Origin: Maridesulfovibrio bastinii DSM 16055
GTDB taxonomy: Bacteria; Desulfobacterota; Desulfovibrionia; Desulfovibrionales; Desulfovibrionaceae
DNA: 64,000 bases
Direction: 5' to 3'
Assembly: GCF_000429985.1 (NCBI RefSeq)
Contig: NZ_AUCX01000008.1
Coordinates: forward strand, 62,001-126,000
Shown: positions 17,938 through 27,078 of the stretch, one piece after another
How positions within the stretch are numbered: position 1 is the first letter of the stretch
Layout of the letters: the number at the start of each line of letters is the position of its first letter
Notes under the pieces: generated by a model
Database searches by the model: none
What the model was told of the DNA's origin: nothing
The model's input: only the letters and a program-made list of their open reading frames with translations
Program-made: the position numbers and the translations under genes

Positions 17938-18420
17938 TCAGCCCTGCATTGCGCGCTTCATAGCAACACTACCTGTGCGCGCAGTCTCTTTGATTCCAAA
18001 ACGGACCAAAAGGTTGATTAAAGCCTCTATCTTGCCTCTGTCGCCGGTAACTTCGATGGTTAGTTCATCAACGCTGACATCCACAACTTTACAGCGGAAA
18101 ATATCTACTATCCTCAAAATTTCCGCTCTTTTCGTATCTTCAGCATTCACTTTTATCAAAACCATTTCTCTGTCAACAGCTTTGTGCTCTGTCAGGTCGA
18201 CCACCTTAATGACCGTTATCAGCTTTCGCAACTGTTTAACGATCTGTTCAATAATTTGTTCGTCACCGACAGTTGCAATAGTCATCAGCGAAACACCATC
18301 TTCAAGAGTAGGTGCAACATTAAGTGATTCAATGTTGAATCCCCTACCACTGAAAAGGCCGGCTACTCTCGACAGAACGCCGGGCTCGTTTTCAACAATG
18401 ACAGAAAGAATATGTCTCAT
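17938..18420 (-). CDS. ilvN: Acetolactate synthase small (regulatory) subunit
   Basis: This 160-residue subunit binds valine and activates the large subunit. Residues 1-75 form an ACT domain (HILSVIVENEPGVLSRVAGLFSGRG, then NIESLNVAPT), and residues 75-160 the second ACT-like domain. Length and layout match IlvH/IlvN of the 160-residue type. AGGAGG precedes the ATG. It lies 13 bp after ilvB, so the two subunits are surely co-translated from one mRNA. Confidence 0.96.
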   Translation of the reverse strand: MRHILSVIVENEPGVLSRVAGLFSGRGFNIESLNVAPTLEDGVSLMTIATVGDEQIIEQIVKQLRKLITVIKVVDLTEHKAVDREMVLIKVNAEDTKRAEILRIVDIFRCKVVDVSVDELTIEVTGDRGKIEALINLLVRFGIKETARTGSVAMKRAMQG

Positions 18421-18433
18421 TTTGCCATCCTCC

Positions 18434-20125
18434 TTAAACGAGCAGCATTTCTGTTAAAGAACACCCTGCTGGAACCATTGGATATACATTTTCCTCAGGG
18501 TCAACAATAACGTCGATAATAGCAGGCTTTGGAGTAGCAAAAGCCTCCTTAAGAGTACTTTCAAGATCCTTTTCTTCAGTGATCCTGAATCCGGCTGCTC
18601 CATACGCTTCTGCCAGCTTAACAAAATCGGGCTGTGCGTCCATACAGGTTTCAGAATAATTTCTATCATAGAATAGTTCCTGCCACTGGCGGACCATCCC
18701 AAGATAGCGGTTATTCAAGATAACAATTTTAACAGGAAGATTATTTGCTACAGCTGTCATCATTTCCTGAATATTCATTTGAATAGAACCGTCTCCGGCA
18801 ATATTCACCACAAGCCTGTCGGGATAAGCTATCTGAGCTCCGATTGCTGCCGGGAAACCATATCCCATAGTCCCCAGACCACCGGAAGACAAAAATGACT
18901 TGGGCTTTTTGAATTTATAAAATTGAGCCGCCCACATCTGATTCTGGCCGACTTCTGTAGCTATTATCGCCTCGCCTTTGCTGATCTCGTAGATCTTTTC
19001 AACAACATGCTGCGGTTTAATATATTCACCGCCCTTGTTATAATGCAAAGGATGTGCAGTACTCCAATCCTGAACCTGCTTTACCCATCCGGCATGGGCG
19101 ACTTCAAAATCAGTTGCTCCGATAACCGGTTCAAGAGATTCCCTTAGTGCCATGAGGAAACTTTTACAGTCCGCGACGATGGGTACATGAACGTGAACGT
19201 TCTTCTGAATTGAAGTAGGATCAACATCAACATGAACAAAAGTTGCATTTGGTGCGAATTCCGAGACTTTGCCGGTAACACGGTCGTCGAACCTCGCTCC
19301 GATGGCCAGAACGAGGTCCGCCGTATTAACAGCCATATTTGCAGCATAAGTGCCGTGCATTCCCAGCATACCCAGCCAGAGCGGGTCATCGCCGGGAAAA
19401 CCACCAAGACCCATAAGGGTGGCAGTCACCGGAATGTCCAGATTTTTGGCTAGCCAGATCAAATCTTCCTGTGCTCCGGAACTGATAACTCCACCACCTG
19501 CATAGATTAAAGGTCTCTCAGCTTTTCTAATAAGCTTGGAAACTTTTTTAATCTGACCGTAGTGCGGGTTCAGGTTGGGATTGTAGCTCCGTAGCGACAC
19601 ATCCTCAGGCCATTTGAATTCCGTAATCTGCTGCATAATATCTTTCGGCAGGTCGACCAGAACCGGTCCGGGTCTACCGGAACGGGCAAGATAGAAAGCC
19701 TGTCTTATAGTATACGCCAGATTATTAATATCTTTGACCAGATAATTGTGTTTGGTGCAGGGACGGGTAATTCCGACAATATCTACTTCCTGAAAGGCAT
19801 CATTACCTATCAGTGCAGTCGGAACCTGACCGGTCAAAATGACGACCGGGATGGAATCCATATAAGCAGTAGCTATACCAGTAACGGTATTAGTTGCTCC
19901 GGGACCGGAAGTAACGAGGCATACGCCTACATCACCTGTTGCCCTGGCATAACCGTCCGCAGCATGAATAGCTCCCTGCTCATGACGGGCGAGAACATGC
20001 TTGAAAGGAAAATTTGGAAGTTCGTGATAAATGTCAAGAACAGCACCGCCAGGAAAGCCGAAAACGACATCTACCCCTTCTTTTTTCAGACATTCCAATA
20101 ATATCTGAGCTCCGGTGAGCTCCAT
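18434..20125 (-). CDS. ilvB: Acetolactate synthase large (catalytic) subunit
   Basis: This thiamine-diphosphate enzyme makes acetolactate from two pyruvates, or acetohydroxybutyrate from pyruvate and 2-oxobutyrate. The 563 residues show the three-domain order: N-terminal ThDP pyrimidine domain with [15 protein letters not shown] (23-37) and the catalytic glutamate in ARHEQGA, a central FAD-binding domain, and the C-terminal domain with the [12 protein letters not shown]...NN ThDP/Mg motif near 440-470. AGGAG precedes the ATG. It sits 12 bp after the DUF465 gene and 13 bp before ilvN. Confidence 0.97.
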   Translation of the reverse strand: MELTGAQILLECLKKEGVDVVFGFPGGAVLDIYHELPNFPFKHVLARHEQGAIHAADGYARATGDVGVCLVTSGPGATNTVTGIATAYMDSIPVVILTGQVPTALIGNDAFQEVDIVGITRPCTKHNYLVKDINNLAYTIRQAFYLARSGRPGPVLVDLPKDIMQQITEFKWPEDVSLRSYNPNLNPHYGQIKKVSKLIRKAERPLIYAGGGVISSGAQEDLIWLAKNLDIPVTATLMGLGGFPGDDPLWLGMLGMHGTYAANMAVNTADLVLAIGARFDDRVTGKVSEFAPNATFVHVDVDPTSIQKNVHVHVPIVADCKSFLMALRESLEPVIGATDFEVAHAGWVKQVQDWSTAHPLHYNKGGEYIKPQHVVEKIYEISKGEAIIATEVGQNQMWAAQFYKFKKPKSFLSSGGLGTMGYGFPAAIGAQIAYPDRLVVNIAGDGSIQMNIQEMMTAVANNLPVKIVILNNRYLGMVRQWQELFYDRNYSETCMDAQPDFVKLAEAYGAAGFRITEEKDLESTLKEAFATPKPAIIDVIVDPEENVYPMVPAGCSLTEMLLV

Positions 20126-20137
20126 AGCTGACTCCTA

Positions 20138-20356
20138 TTATTTATTCTTGTCGAGAAGAGCATGCAGTTTTGTTTTTCCTGCAAGTTTCTTCTTTTTCAA
20201 TTCCTTAAGTTCTTGAGTTTCAGTTGCACTCAAATAAGGCTTGCTTTCCATTTTCTGTATAATGACATCATAGCTTTTATGTTGATCCCATAGAGCCTTA
20301 ACTTCACTATCCTGATCCGCTAGCTGTTCAATCAGTTCTAGGTCCTTAGGTTCCAT
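20138..20356 (-). CDS. DUF465/YdcH-family small coiled-coil protein
   Basis: This 72-residue, highly charged helical protein has the YdcH/DUF465 layout: an N-terminal LIEQLADQDSEVKALWDQH, a PYLSATETQELKELKKKKL hinge and a lysine-rich end. Members are common in proteobacteria and have no firm function. ATG 20356 has AAGGAG eight bases before it; a TTG two codons upstream overlaps that site and is rejected. It is the first gene of the ilv operon, 12 bp before ilvB, an arrangement likely only to share the promoter. Confidence 0.8.
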   Translation of the reverse strand: MEPKDLELIEQLADQDSEVKALWDQHKSYDVIIQKMESKPYLSATETQELKELKKKKLAGKTKLHALLDKNK

Positions 20357-20703
20357 TTGCAACTCCTTTCCATAGGTTTGGTAGTTATCTATACCAAGTG
20401 CTTTCAGGATCTAAACCCTTCCAACACGAATTCGCTTGTCAGTTTATCAACAGAGTTTTTACGGCCTTGCATCCGTTAGAAAGCTCTTCATTGCCTTTTA
20501 ACCGCTTTTAATTACGATAAAATCAATGACATTTAATCAGCATATGCAGCGTTTTTCAGACGCAGTTGTACACAAACGCAGTTCGCTCTTATATTCATCC
20601 TTAATAGAAAAACTAGCATACCGAGTACACCCCGGGACAAAATTTTTCCAATAAGGTCTTAATTTATTGAATAAAAGCACAAAAATCTGCGCCATGTTTA
20701 TAA
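20357..20703. other. 347-bp intergenic region, probable ilv promoter region
   Basis: No convincing gene lies here. It must hold the promoter of the minus-strand DUF465-ilvB-ilvN-ilvC operon. I looked for a branched-chain leader peptide with runs of Ile, Val or Leu codons plus an attenuator and did not find one. A 52-codon frame (20537-20695, minus) has no ribosome site and is treated as chance. Confidence 0.5.
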
Positions 20704-21207
20704 TCACTTGGCCTTTTTAAAAAATTTAAGTTTTGATTCCAGAGCTTCAACTTTCTCCACATCAGGGTCACCTATTTCAAGCACCCTCAGATGTGATTCA
20801 AGCAGCCCTTTCAACTCAACCTCAAATCTGGTTCTCTGACGCTTCAATTCATTAATATCTTCATGAATCTGGGCCAGACGATTGTGAGCCTGTTGTAGAA
20901 TGGTTTCAGCTCTAGAGTGAGCTTCGTTAATTATGACCTCAGCTTCCTTACGGGCAGTTTCTTTAAGGTCATCCACCATTTTCTGGGTTGTCATCAAAGT
21001 ATCACGCAGTGTTTCTTCCCTCTGCCTGAACTCGGCAATAGTGGATTCCCTGCGGCTGATTTTCTTTAAAAGCTGCTTTTTATCGTCGGCCATACCACCA
21101 AGGACTTCGGCAACTTCAGCCATGAGCTGATCTACCTCAGACTTGGAATAGCCAAATAACGATTTTGAAAACTTAATATTGAGCAGGTCAATTTTGGAAA
21201 GGCTCAT
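20704..21207 (-). CDS. DivIVA-domain coiled-coil protein
   Basis: The 167 residues open with the DivIVA membrane-binding region (SKIDLLNIKFSKSLFGYSKSEVDQLM, about 4-29; the GY after F is the curved-membrane tip). A long coiled coil follows to the end (about residues 35-160, with ARKEAEVIINEAHSRAETILQQAHNR). DivIVA proteins gather at septa and poles in Gram-positives; in deltaproteobacteria the role is less clear. It lies 16 bp after yggT in the same direction, an arrangement (yggT then divIVA) seen in many bacteria near division genes. Confidence 0.9.
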   Translation of the reverse strand: MSLSKIDLLNIKFSKSLFGYSKSEVDQLMAEVAEVLGGMADDKKQLLKKISRRESTIAEFRQREETLRDTLMTTQKMVDDLKETARKEAEVIINEAHSRAETILQQAHNRLAQIHEDINELKRQRTRFEVELKGLLESHLRVLEIGDPDVEKVEALESKLKFFKKAK

Positions 21208-21222
21208 AAGACTCCCCTGACG

Positions 21223-21513
21223 TTACATTCCATACGCCAATCTTATAAGGTTGTTAATCAAGGCGATATTCACAACTTGAATAACTATGAGCACAATAAT
21301 AGGAGAAAGGTCAAAACCACCTACAAAAACAAAAGGAAGATAATGTCTTACCTTTTTGTAAACAGGTTCAGTCAAACCGTATAGGAAGCGAACAATAGGA
21401 TTATAGGGATCAGGATTTACCCAGGTAAGCAGGGCAGAAATAATAACCACCCACATGTAAAGATTGAGCACCATTCGAAGAACATTGGCAATAGCAAGAA
21501 TTACATAATCCAT
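21223..21513 (-). CDS. YggT-family integral membrane protein
   Basis: The 96-residue protein has two hydrophobic hairpins (about residues 3-27 and 65-92) and the family sequence LYMWVVIISALLTWVNPDPYNPIVRFLYGLTEPV. YggT proteins are implicated in ion homeostasis or in cell division and chloroplast nucleoid placement in relatives; no enzyme activity is known. AGGAG lies before the ATG. It is cotranscribed with the DivIVA-like gene. The 263 bp upstream (21514-21776) are AT-rich and hold no gene seen. Confidence 0.9.
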   Translation of the reverse strand: MDYVILAIANVLRMVLNLYMWVVIISALLTWVNPDPYNPIVRFLYGLTEPVYKKVRHYLPFVFVGGFDLSPIIVLIVIQVVNIALINNLIRLAYGM

Positions 21514-21776
21514 TTAAAAAACTCCTGACAAGATCGCAGAATACCGACTTCCAGCCGACTTTTTCATCTGGTTTTAAATTGTCACACCAAGCCCCAAGAA
21601 TCAACACTTTTTAACTTCCTGGAGAAAATCAATCACATAAAAATCACACGGATGGAAATCCTGAGACAAATTTGTACTTTTCGGCAACTGATATTTTTCG
21701 AATAATTGACAATTTCGCCTCAAAGAAACCAACTGTTTTTATTACATACTAAAAAAGCACAAATATATAAATTGCA

Positions 21777-22433
21777 CTATGCCTTACAATTTGCAGTTTT
21801 AAACTGCTCCATTAAAATTCGATAATCTGTAATGTGCATATCTGAATCAAGATCAGCATTCCGGTAAGCCCAAAAAGCAACACCGGCAGCTTTAGCACAT
21901 TCTTCATCAATCCATGTGTCACCGATATAAACAGCATTTTCGGGAGTTATCCCCCACTTTTCAAGGATGTAATAAACTCCATCAGGATGAGGTTTACTTT
22001 TCGGCAGCAGAGTTGAATTCACTTTCAGGTCAAAAAAATCCTGCAGCTCAAATTTATCCAGAATATAATCAAGAGAGTCCGTTCTGTTTGTATTTACAGC
22101 CATAAGGATAGAAGCTGATTTCAAATATTCCAGAAACGGTACAAGATCTTCAGCCAGTTTAATATAATCACTTGCCTTTTCAAACATAGGATCTTTTCGT
22201 ATGGCAAGGGCTTCCTCATGAGACTCTTCGGGAATAATATACTTTATTGATTCAAAAACAGTATGAGCGTGAACATATTTAATTTCTTCGTCAGTCAACG
22301 GCTTTAAGCCGAATTTCTTTTTAAACTGGTTATAGTACCAGATATTAGAGTTGATAGAATCTATAAGAACCCCGTCACAATCAAAGATAATTCCTTTGAT
22401 TTTTTTCAAATAATCCAAAGAGACTGATTCCAT
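21777..22433 (-). CDS. HAD-superfamily hydrolase (phosphoglycolate phosphatase-like)
   Basis: This cytoplasmic phosphatase of 218 residues has all four HAD motifs: motif I DCDGVLIDS near residue 18 (nucleophile and acid aspartates), motif II MAVNTNR near 115, motif III lysine in SKPHPDGVYY near 150, and motif IV GDTWIDEECAKAAG near 171. A helical cap follows motif I (subclass IA). The substrate cannot be told; phosphoglycolate or pyrophosphate are possible. It lies 30 bp after the next upstream gene of the same strand and has a poor ribosome site. Confidence 0.85.
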   Translation of the reverse strand: MESVSLDYLKKIKGIIFDCDGVLIDSINSNIWYYNQFKKKFGLKPLTDEEIKYVHAHTVFESIKYIIPEESHEEALAIRKDPMFEKASDYIKLAEDLVPFLEYLKSASILMAVNTNRTDSLDYILDKFELQDFFDLKVNSTLLPKSKPHPDGVYYILEKWGITPENAVYIGDTWIDEECAKAAGVAFWAYRNADLDSDMHITDYRILMEQFKTANCKA

Positions 22434-22463
22434 AATAACACGCCCTGTCTTTCAAATTTAACT

Positions 22464-23243
22464 TTATTCAGCAATAACGGCAATCCTGAGTTCACGATCC
22501 AGCCATGGTTTACCCTCTTCACTTTTTTCGTAACAGAGGAACTTATAAACAGGAGCATGAAATTCTATATCAGCACCATCAATTTCAGATTTCTCAAAAG
22601 GTATACCCCGATCTTCCCATATTGAAACAGCTTCATTATCAGAAGTTACAAGCACTGCTCCATCCGGGAGGTAGGCTGAAAATCCTTCTAAAGTTTTTTT
22701 CCATGGGAAAACAAAAGCTGCGCTGGCAACCACTGGAGCATTGGAAATAACTTCACCCAGCATTCTTTCTTCAGAATCAATTTCATCAGCTGCAAGACCA
22801 AGTTTTTCCCCGAATCCAGACCACGAACTATTAAGATTCTTCTCAATATTGGAAAGCTCGATAATTTTTTCTTCGTAAGCGTAAGATAAAGCAATGAGAA
22901 GCTGCGCTTGAATCAAAGCAGGCTTATAATCAACTTCCGGTTTAACGTTATCAAGCCTATCCATCAACTCAGCTTCAATACTTCTATCACTTTCAACATT
23001 TGCGCGAGCCGCAACCTGTCCGATATACGAAGCCATTTCTCCCGGTCTTTTAAAAAGCTCACCATACTGCATGAACTCATCGACCATTCGTTTACACAGA
23101 TCAGGTTCCATTGGAAATCCTGAAGGTTTGAACGAAGTGCTATCAACATCCTTATCAGGCTCCATACCCGGATTAAAAAGAAGGATTCCTTCGATATTAG
23201 TATCAACAAGTTCTTTATGCATCTGCGGGAAGTAAACAAGCAT
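22464..23243 (-). CDS. Conserved-looking protein of unknown function
   Basis: I do not recognise this 259-residue soluble protein. It has no signal peptide and no membrane segment. It starts MLVYFPQMHKEL; ATG 23243 has GGAG seven bases before it, while ATG 23249 is too close to that site. The middle is mostly helical and acidic (about 80-170), and the C-terminal half looks like mixed alpha/beta (VVASAAFVFPWKK, LPDGAVLVTSDN). Base use fits its neighbours. It lies between the HAD phosphatase (30 bp) and a small Cys-containing protein (58 bp), probably in one unit. Confidence 0.7.
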   Translation of the reverse strand: MLVYFPQMHKELVDTNIEGILLFNPGMEPDKDVDSTSFKPSGFPMEPDLCKRMVDEFMQYGELFKRPGEMASYIGQVAARANVESDRSIEAELMDRLDNVKPEVDYKPALIQAQLLIALSYAYEEKIIELSNIEKNLNSSWSGFGEKLGLAADEIDSEERMLGEVISNAPVVASAAFVFPWKKTLEGFSAYLPDGAVLVTSDNEAVSIWEDRGIPFEKSEIDGADIEFHAPVYKFLCYEKSEEGKPWLDRELRIAVIAE

Positions 23244-23301
23244 ATCCATTCTCCATGATAATTAGGGAAAAACTATTTTTAAATAAGCCAACAGCTCGAT
23301 A

Positions 23302-23685
23302 TCAATCATTTTCCTCTGGTGAATATTTACTGCATACGCCATCACACTCAGGCAAGGCAAGCATGCATATATCACCGTGTAGGGCAGAACATTCAGGATA
23401 AGAAGCATCACGTCCTGCACACGCCATGGAAATCAATCGTTGATCAGCAACTCTTTCATCCCAGATTCCGGATACAACTTTCTCGTCAAGTTTAAAAGCT
23501 TCAGCCTGACGAAGCAGTTTATCATACTCTTTTTCCATAAAAAGCAGAACTGAGCATCTCCAGCGTATTTCAAGTCCCGGATTTAAAAATTCTTCATATA
23601 TGCACTTTCCCTGAATATAGAATTTGCAACCTATACCGGGAAGTCTCGATATTTTAGACACAGGCGATATTCCCTGCCGGTTCAA
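23302..23685 (-). CDS. Small cysteine-containing protein of unknown function
   Basis: The frame gives up to 127 residues. The start is uncertain: TTG 23685 or a GTG eight codons later (VSKISRLPG). Nine cysteines are visible, in two groups: GCKFYIQGKCIYEE with RWRC about 20 residues on, and five near the C-terminus (MACAGRDASYPECSALHGDICMLALPECDGVCSKY if read in pieces). This pattern suggests metal binding or an Fe-S-like site, though no known motif is matched. It is first of a three-gene minus-strand run with the unknown protein and the HAD phosphatase, and is divergent from tatA. Confidence 0.65.
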   Translation of the reverse strand: MNRQGISPVSKISRLPGIGCKFYIQGKCIYEEFLNPGLEIRWRCSVLLFMEKEYDKLLRQAEAFKLDEKVVSGIWDERVADQRLISMACAGRDASYPECSALHGDICMLALPECDGVCSKYSPEEND

Positions 23686-23781
23686 CTTCCGGCTTTTTCA
23701 TTTATTCAGAACTGCCTATTTAGGCTGGGACCTTTTGTAAAGAACAATTTCCCCCGCTACAAATGTGACTGAAGGGACTTC

Positions 23782-23810
23782 TTGACCTGCCATTGATGCG
23801 GATGTAAAAG
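23782..23810 (+). promoter_or_regulatory. Candidate sigma-70 promoter for tatA
   Basis: TTGACC (23782-23787) and TAAAAG (23805-23810) are 17 bp apart. This places transcription start near 23817, about 24 bases before the tatA ATG. The -35 match is good and the -10 match is fair. Confidence 0.4.
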
Positions 23811-23840
23811 GATTTCAACTATCTCTTTCTGGAGGAAAAA

Positions 23841-24035
23841 ATGTTCGGATTAGGAATGTCGGAGATCCTGATAATATTGTTGATCGTTGTCTTTATATTC
23901 GGGTATAATAAACTGCCTGAAATAGGCAGCGGGTTGGGACGTGCTATTCAAAATTTCAAAAAGGCTTCCAACGAGCCGGATGAGATTGACGTTACTCCTG
24001 ACAACGATAAAGAATCTAAAGAAAAAAAAGACTGA
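23841..24035 (+). CDS. tatA: Twin-arginine translocase subunit TatA/TatE
   Basis: This 64-residue protein has the TatA layout: a short periplasmic start, one membrane helix ([21 protein letters not shown], about 7-27, read in parts), the FG hinge and an amphipathic helix ([14 protein letters not shown]), then an acidic/lysine tail. It polymerises to let folded proteins cross the inner membrane, a pathway used by periplasmic metalloenzymes of sulfate reducers. GGAGG precedes the ATG. tatB and tatC are not adjacent, so this is a stand-alone tatA gene ended by its own terminator. Confidence 0.93.
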   Translation: MFGLGMSEILIILLIVVFIFGYNKLPEIGSGLGRAIQNFKKASNEPDEIDVTPDNDKESKEKKD

Positions 24036-24053
24036 TCAATTCAGTCAGAACAT

Positions 24054-24090
24054 AAGCCCGGAACCTCTCAGTTCCGGGCTTAACTTTTAT
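24054..24090 (+). terminator. Terminator after tatA
   Basis: AAGCCCGGAAC (24054-24064) and GTTCCGGGCTT (24071-24081) are perfect 11-bp arms with a six-base loop, then AACTTTTAT. It lies 18 bp past the tatA stop and between convergent genes. Confidence 0.85.
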
Positions 24091-24122
24091 GTCCTAAAAA
24101 TTTTCTATTTCCAAAAAACGGC

Positions 24123-25043
24123 CTAATTTTCATTAATACCGTTTATTGTATACGACAGTCCTCTTTGTGGAAGATAATCACCTAAATAACTTTTCAAAAG
24201 CCATTTATCTGCAATCTCCATGGTCCAGAAAGCAGAGACAGCTGTGGGTTTCATATCTAAACCACCAAGTTCAACTTCCTGAACTGCGGCATCCCATCCT
24301 CTTAAAACCCTGCCGAACTCTCTAACTCCTTCCGGCGAAAACCATCCAGTAATTTCAAGAGTGGCCCGGGGATTCATATCTGCAGAAGACTGGATTGAGC
24401 TGAAATAATTTTCCCATAGTTTGCTCCAGACCTTATCAAGATCGAGACCGTAAGATTTCCAGCTTTGTCCACCGGAGACAGAAAGTGAACCGCTCCAGCT
24501 TTTCTTGCCAGCTTTATTGATACTCACGGCAATATCCGCCCCTTCAGCAACTTTTTGAACACCGAAAACAATCATAAGCCTGTTAAGCTCATCCAGATCA
24601 TCAGTCTGCTGGTCAGTTATAGAAGTCTGTAAAGATGCTTCAACTTTCTTGGAATAAGTTGAAAAAACACCAATTTTCTTTAAATATCCGCGTAAAGCCT
24701 TGCGGTTGACATCAACATTTACTCCAACAGAAACACCGTTTTCTTCCTGAGATACACTTTCATCACGATAACCGCTTACAAATGTATCCTTTCTGTCGCC
24801 CAACCACTTTTTAAGAACTTCGGACCTTGCGGGATCAAGCTCGCCGGGAATCATACGCAAAGCTTCAGACATAATAGCCTGAGCAAAAGCCAGATCAACA
24901 GCTTCATTCCTGATTTCAACTACAGTCTTTTCTTCTTCAGCAGGCTGAAAAACCTGCACCTTTACAGCATAGGCAGGGGCAACCATTAAAAAAACTAAAG
25001 CAGCAGAAACCAATAATTTTGATAATATATTTAAATAATTCAT
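24123..25043 (-). CDS. Exported protein of unknown function, DUF2066-like start
   Basis: The 306 residues start with a signal peptide (about 1-26, ending APAYA). The mature start (VKVQVFQPAEEEKTVVEIRNEAVDLA, in pieces) and the following GYRDESVSQEENGVSVGVNVDVNRKALRGYL recall DUF2066 proteins, which are exported and unassigned; this match is from pattern only. Two later domains (about 130-230 and 230-306) are not recognised. It lies 25 bp after another exported protein gene and probably shares its mRNA. No membrane helix, lipobox or C-terminal sorting signal is seen. Confidence 0.7.
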   Translation of the reverse strand: MNYLNILSKLLVSAALVFLMVAPAYAVKVQVFQPAEEEKTVVEIRNEAVDLAFAQAIMSEALRMIPGELDPARSEVLKKWLGDRKDTFVSGYRDESVSQEENGVSVGVNVDVNRKALRGYLKKIGVFSTYSKKVEASLQTSITDQQTDDLDELNRLMIVFGVQKVAEGADIAVSINKAGKKSWSGSLSVSGGQSWKSYGLDLDKVWSKLWENYFSSIQSSADMNPRATLEITGWFSPEGVREFGRVLRGWDAAVQEVELGGLDMKPTAVSAFWTMEIADKWLLKSYLGDYLPQRGLSYTINGINEN

Positions 25044-25068
25044 TACTTACTCTGTTCCGGTTAACTGT

Positions 25069-26094
25069 TTATTCAGGCTTGTTTTCCTGCACAAGAGGCT
25101 CTTCGATAATATTTGAATCAACAGAAGGCTGAACTGATGAACCTGTTCCAGAATTATCTATACCTGTTTCTTTAACTTCGGCATCTGAGACATTATTATT
25201 CTCTTCCGCCGGAGCAGTAACAAGCACAGCCACCGCACAATTTGAGGTAATCAATTCATTTTTTAGAGCCTGCCTGACTTTAAGACTGTCCTCGCGGGAG
25301 AGAATAAATCCGGTTCCATCATTTACAGGATTTCTTATAAGTTTCACAGTGACCGGGTTACTCCCTACACGGGTAAAAACATCTGTAGAGCTTGAGTCTG
25401 TATAATATCCAACTAACCCTTTTGATAAGACGTTCGAACGGCTTACCAAAAAAGCTCCGTAAACGCCTATTCCGTCAGAGTCATAAATAACTGGCAGTAA
25501 AGCTGGCGTAACAGCTACTGAACGGGCATCAATAATAATTCCGCTATATACCGCTCCCAGAGCATCCACGTCCGGAGAAAATAATCCGTTTTCCAAAGTT
25601 GAATTATTAGCAAAATTTAAAGAAGGAGCTATTCCGGAAAGAAAAGGGACTGACGCTGGATAAAGGACTGACGAAAATTTTCCACGCAAAGAAAGGGAAG
25701 CCTTGACCTCAACTACACCTTCATCGTCAACTTGAGTCTCCAGCAGAGAATTTTGAACAAATCCTCTTAGCTCCACAGATAATTTATAATCATCTTCTAA
25801 ATTACTTCTGACGTTTTTTCTACCGTCAATGGAAGTATTGAGGATTGCACTCAACAGATTTCTACGAGCCTGCACTCCAGCCTGCCGCACAGCTAAAGCT
25901 TTAGTTCTGTGCGGGTCAATAGAATCCTGCATGGGAACAATTGATGACGATCCTGAGGCAGTGCCACTACCCCAATCAATCTGCCCTTTTCCAGACTCAT
26001 AAATAAATCCCCCTCCGGCAATAGCCATTGAGGAAAACATCATCAAAAGTATTAAGCTAGCTAAAACCGTTGAAGAAAATTTTCTGATTTTCAT
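25069..26094 (-). CDS. Exported LPP20-like protein of unknown function
   Basis: The 341 residues have a signal peptide (about 1-26, SSMAIA/GGG). A region near 65-150 (KALAVRQAGVQARRNLLSAI, then LRGFVQNSLL, then VVEVKASLSLRG) follows the pattern of LPP20-type domains: a helix rich in Ala/Arg and then beta strands. The C-terminal 50 residues are low-complexity and acidic (NNVSDAEVKETGIDNSG and on). It is first of a two-gene pair with the DUF2066-like gene. It could be an outer-surface or flagellum-linked periplasmic protein, as some LPP20 proteins are; this is a guess. Confidence 0.7.
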   Translation of the reverse strand: MKIRKFSSTVLASLILLMMFSSMAIAGGGFIYESGKGQIDWGSGTASGSSSIVPMQDSIDPHRTKALAVRQAGVQARRNLLSAILNTSIDGRKNVRSNLEDDYKLSVELRGFVQNSLLETQVDDEGVVEVKASLSLRGKFSSVLYPASVPFLSGIAPSLNFANNSTLENGLFSPDVDALGAVYSGIIIDARSVAVTPALLPVIYDSDGIGVYGAFLVSRSNVLSKGLVGYYTDSSSTDVFTRVGSNPVTVKLIRNPVNDGTGFILSREDSLKVRQALKNELITSNCAVAVLVTAPAEENNNVSDAEVKETGIDNSGTGSSVQPSVDSNIIEEPLVQENKPE

Positions 26095-26161
26095 ATAAAA
26101 TATTTCCGTTAGCGACCTGTTTTACTTAACTAAATAATAAGAATCAGCCATTCTGTAAATT

Positions 26162-27073
26162 TCAGACAAGCCAATTTTCAACTAAGTCAGATACTTCGTT
26201 AAGAGATCCCGGTGAAAACCAGTTGATTTCAGAATCACGTTTAAACCAGGTAATCTGCCTTTTGGCATAGGCTCTTGTGTTTGCCATCCATAACTTTTTT
26301 GCTTCTTCAAGAGATAAATCTCCCCTGAAATATGAAAGGACTTCAGAACAACCAATACCAGTCCAACCCGGTGCATCAGGGTCAGGACACTTTTCCCATG
26401 CTTTGCGGACTTCTTCAATGGCTCCAGCTTCAATCATCATATCAATCCGTTTAGCAAGCAAAGGAGTAAGTTCATCAAGATCAACAGCTATCCCCACCTT
26501 TAAGCTGTCGTAAGGAGAAGGAGGCTGAACCCGATTATGCCACCATGAAAAAGTTTTTCCGGTAGCCTCAAAGACTTCCAAAGCCCTTGCATTACGCTGA
26601 CGATTATTTGGATGCGTTTTGGCCGCATATTCAGGATCGATACTTTCAAGCTCTTTAAAAAGAGCCGGTGATCCTTCAGCTTCAAGACGTCTGCGTATAT
26701 TCTCACGCACCTCTTCCGGTATATCAGGAATAGGTGCAAGCCCGGAAGTAAGGGCCTGAAGATAAAGTCCGGTACCCCCGACAAGAAGTGGAAGTTCCGG
26801 TTTAACTTCCTCAATTACACTCTTTGCCATATCGACAAAAGAAGCGGCTGAAACCGCTTCAGTTGTTTCAAGCATACCATATAAATGGTGCGGGCATACA
26901 GCTTTATCCCGTTCATCAGGTTGAGCTGTTATAATCGGAAAATCTCTATACACCTGTCTGGAATCAAAATTAACTACCTGCGCAGAAAATTTTTCAGCCA
27001 GACCTAGCGAGACCGCCGTTTTACCAGCCCCAGTCGGCCCCAGAATACATACAATTTTAGCTGCTGATGACAT
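26162..27073 (-). CDS. miaA: tRNA dimethylallyltransferase
   Basis: MiaA adds a dimethylallyl group to N6 of adenosine 37 in tRNAs reading UNN codons. The 303 residues show the P-loop GPTGAGKT (12-19), FDSRQVYRD (36-44) for substrate binding, VGGTGLYLQAL near 97-107, and RQITWFKRD near 273-281. The order and length match the family. It lies six bases after coaD on the same strand, forming a cluster with coaD, rsmD and a beta-CASP nuclease. Confidence 0.96.
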   Translation of the reverse strand: MSSAAKIVCILGPTGAGKTAVSLGLAEKFSAQVVNFDSRQVYRDFPIITAQPDERDKAVCPHHLYGMLETTEAVSAASFVDMAKSVIEEVKPELPLLVGGTGLYLQALTSGLAPIPDIPEEVRENIRRRLEAEGSPALFKELESIDPEYAAKTHPNNRQRNARALEVFEATGKTFSWWHNRVQPPSPYDSLKVGIAVDLDELTPLLAKRIDMMIEAGAIEEVRKAWEKCPDPDAPGWTGIGCSEVLSYFRGDLSLEEAKKLWMANTRAYAKRQITWFKRDSEINWFSPGSLNEVSDLVENWLV

Positions 27074-27078
27074 ATAAC

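Noticed and set aside
17924-18457. A 177-codon frame antisense to ilvN
   Set aside because: It is the shadow of ilvN, whose ACT domains are unmistakable.
20537-20695. A 52-codon minus-strand frame before the ilv operon, with faint YidD-like PGCTRYA
   Set aside because: No ribosome site, too short, and the likeness to YidD is limited to a few residues.
20357-20703. Search for an ilv leader peptide and attenuator
   Set aside because: No peptide with repeated Ile/Val/Leu codons followed by alternative hairpins was found.
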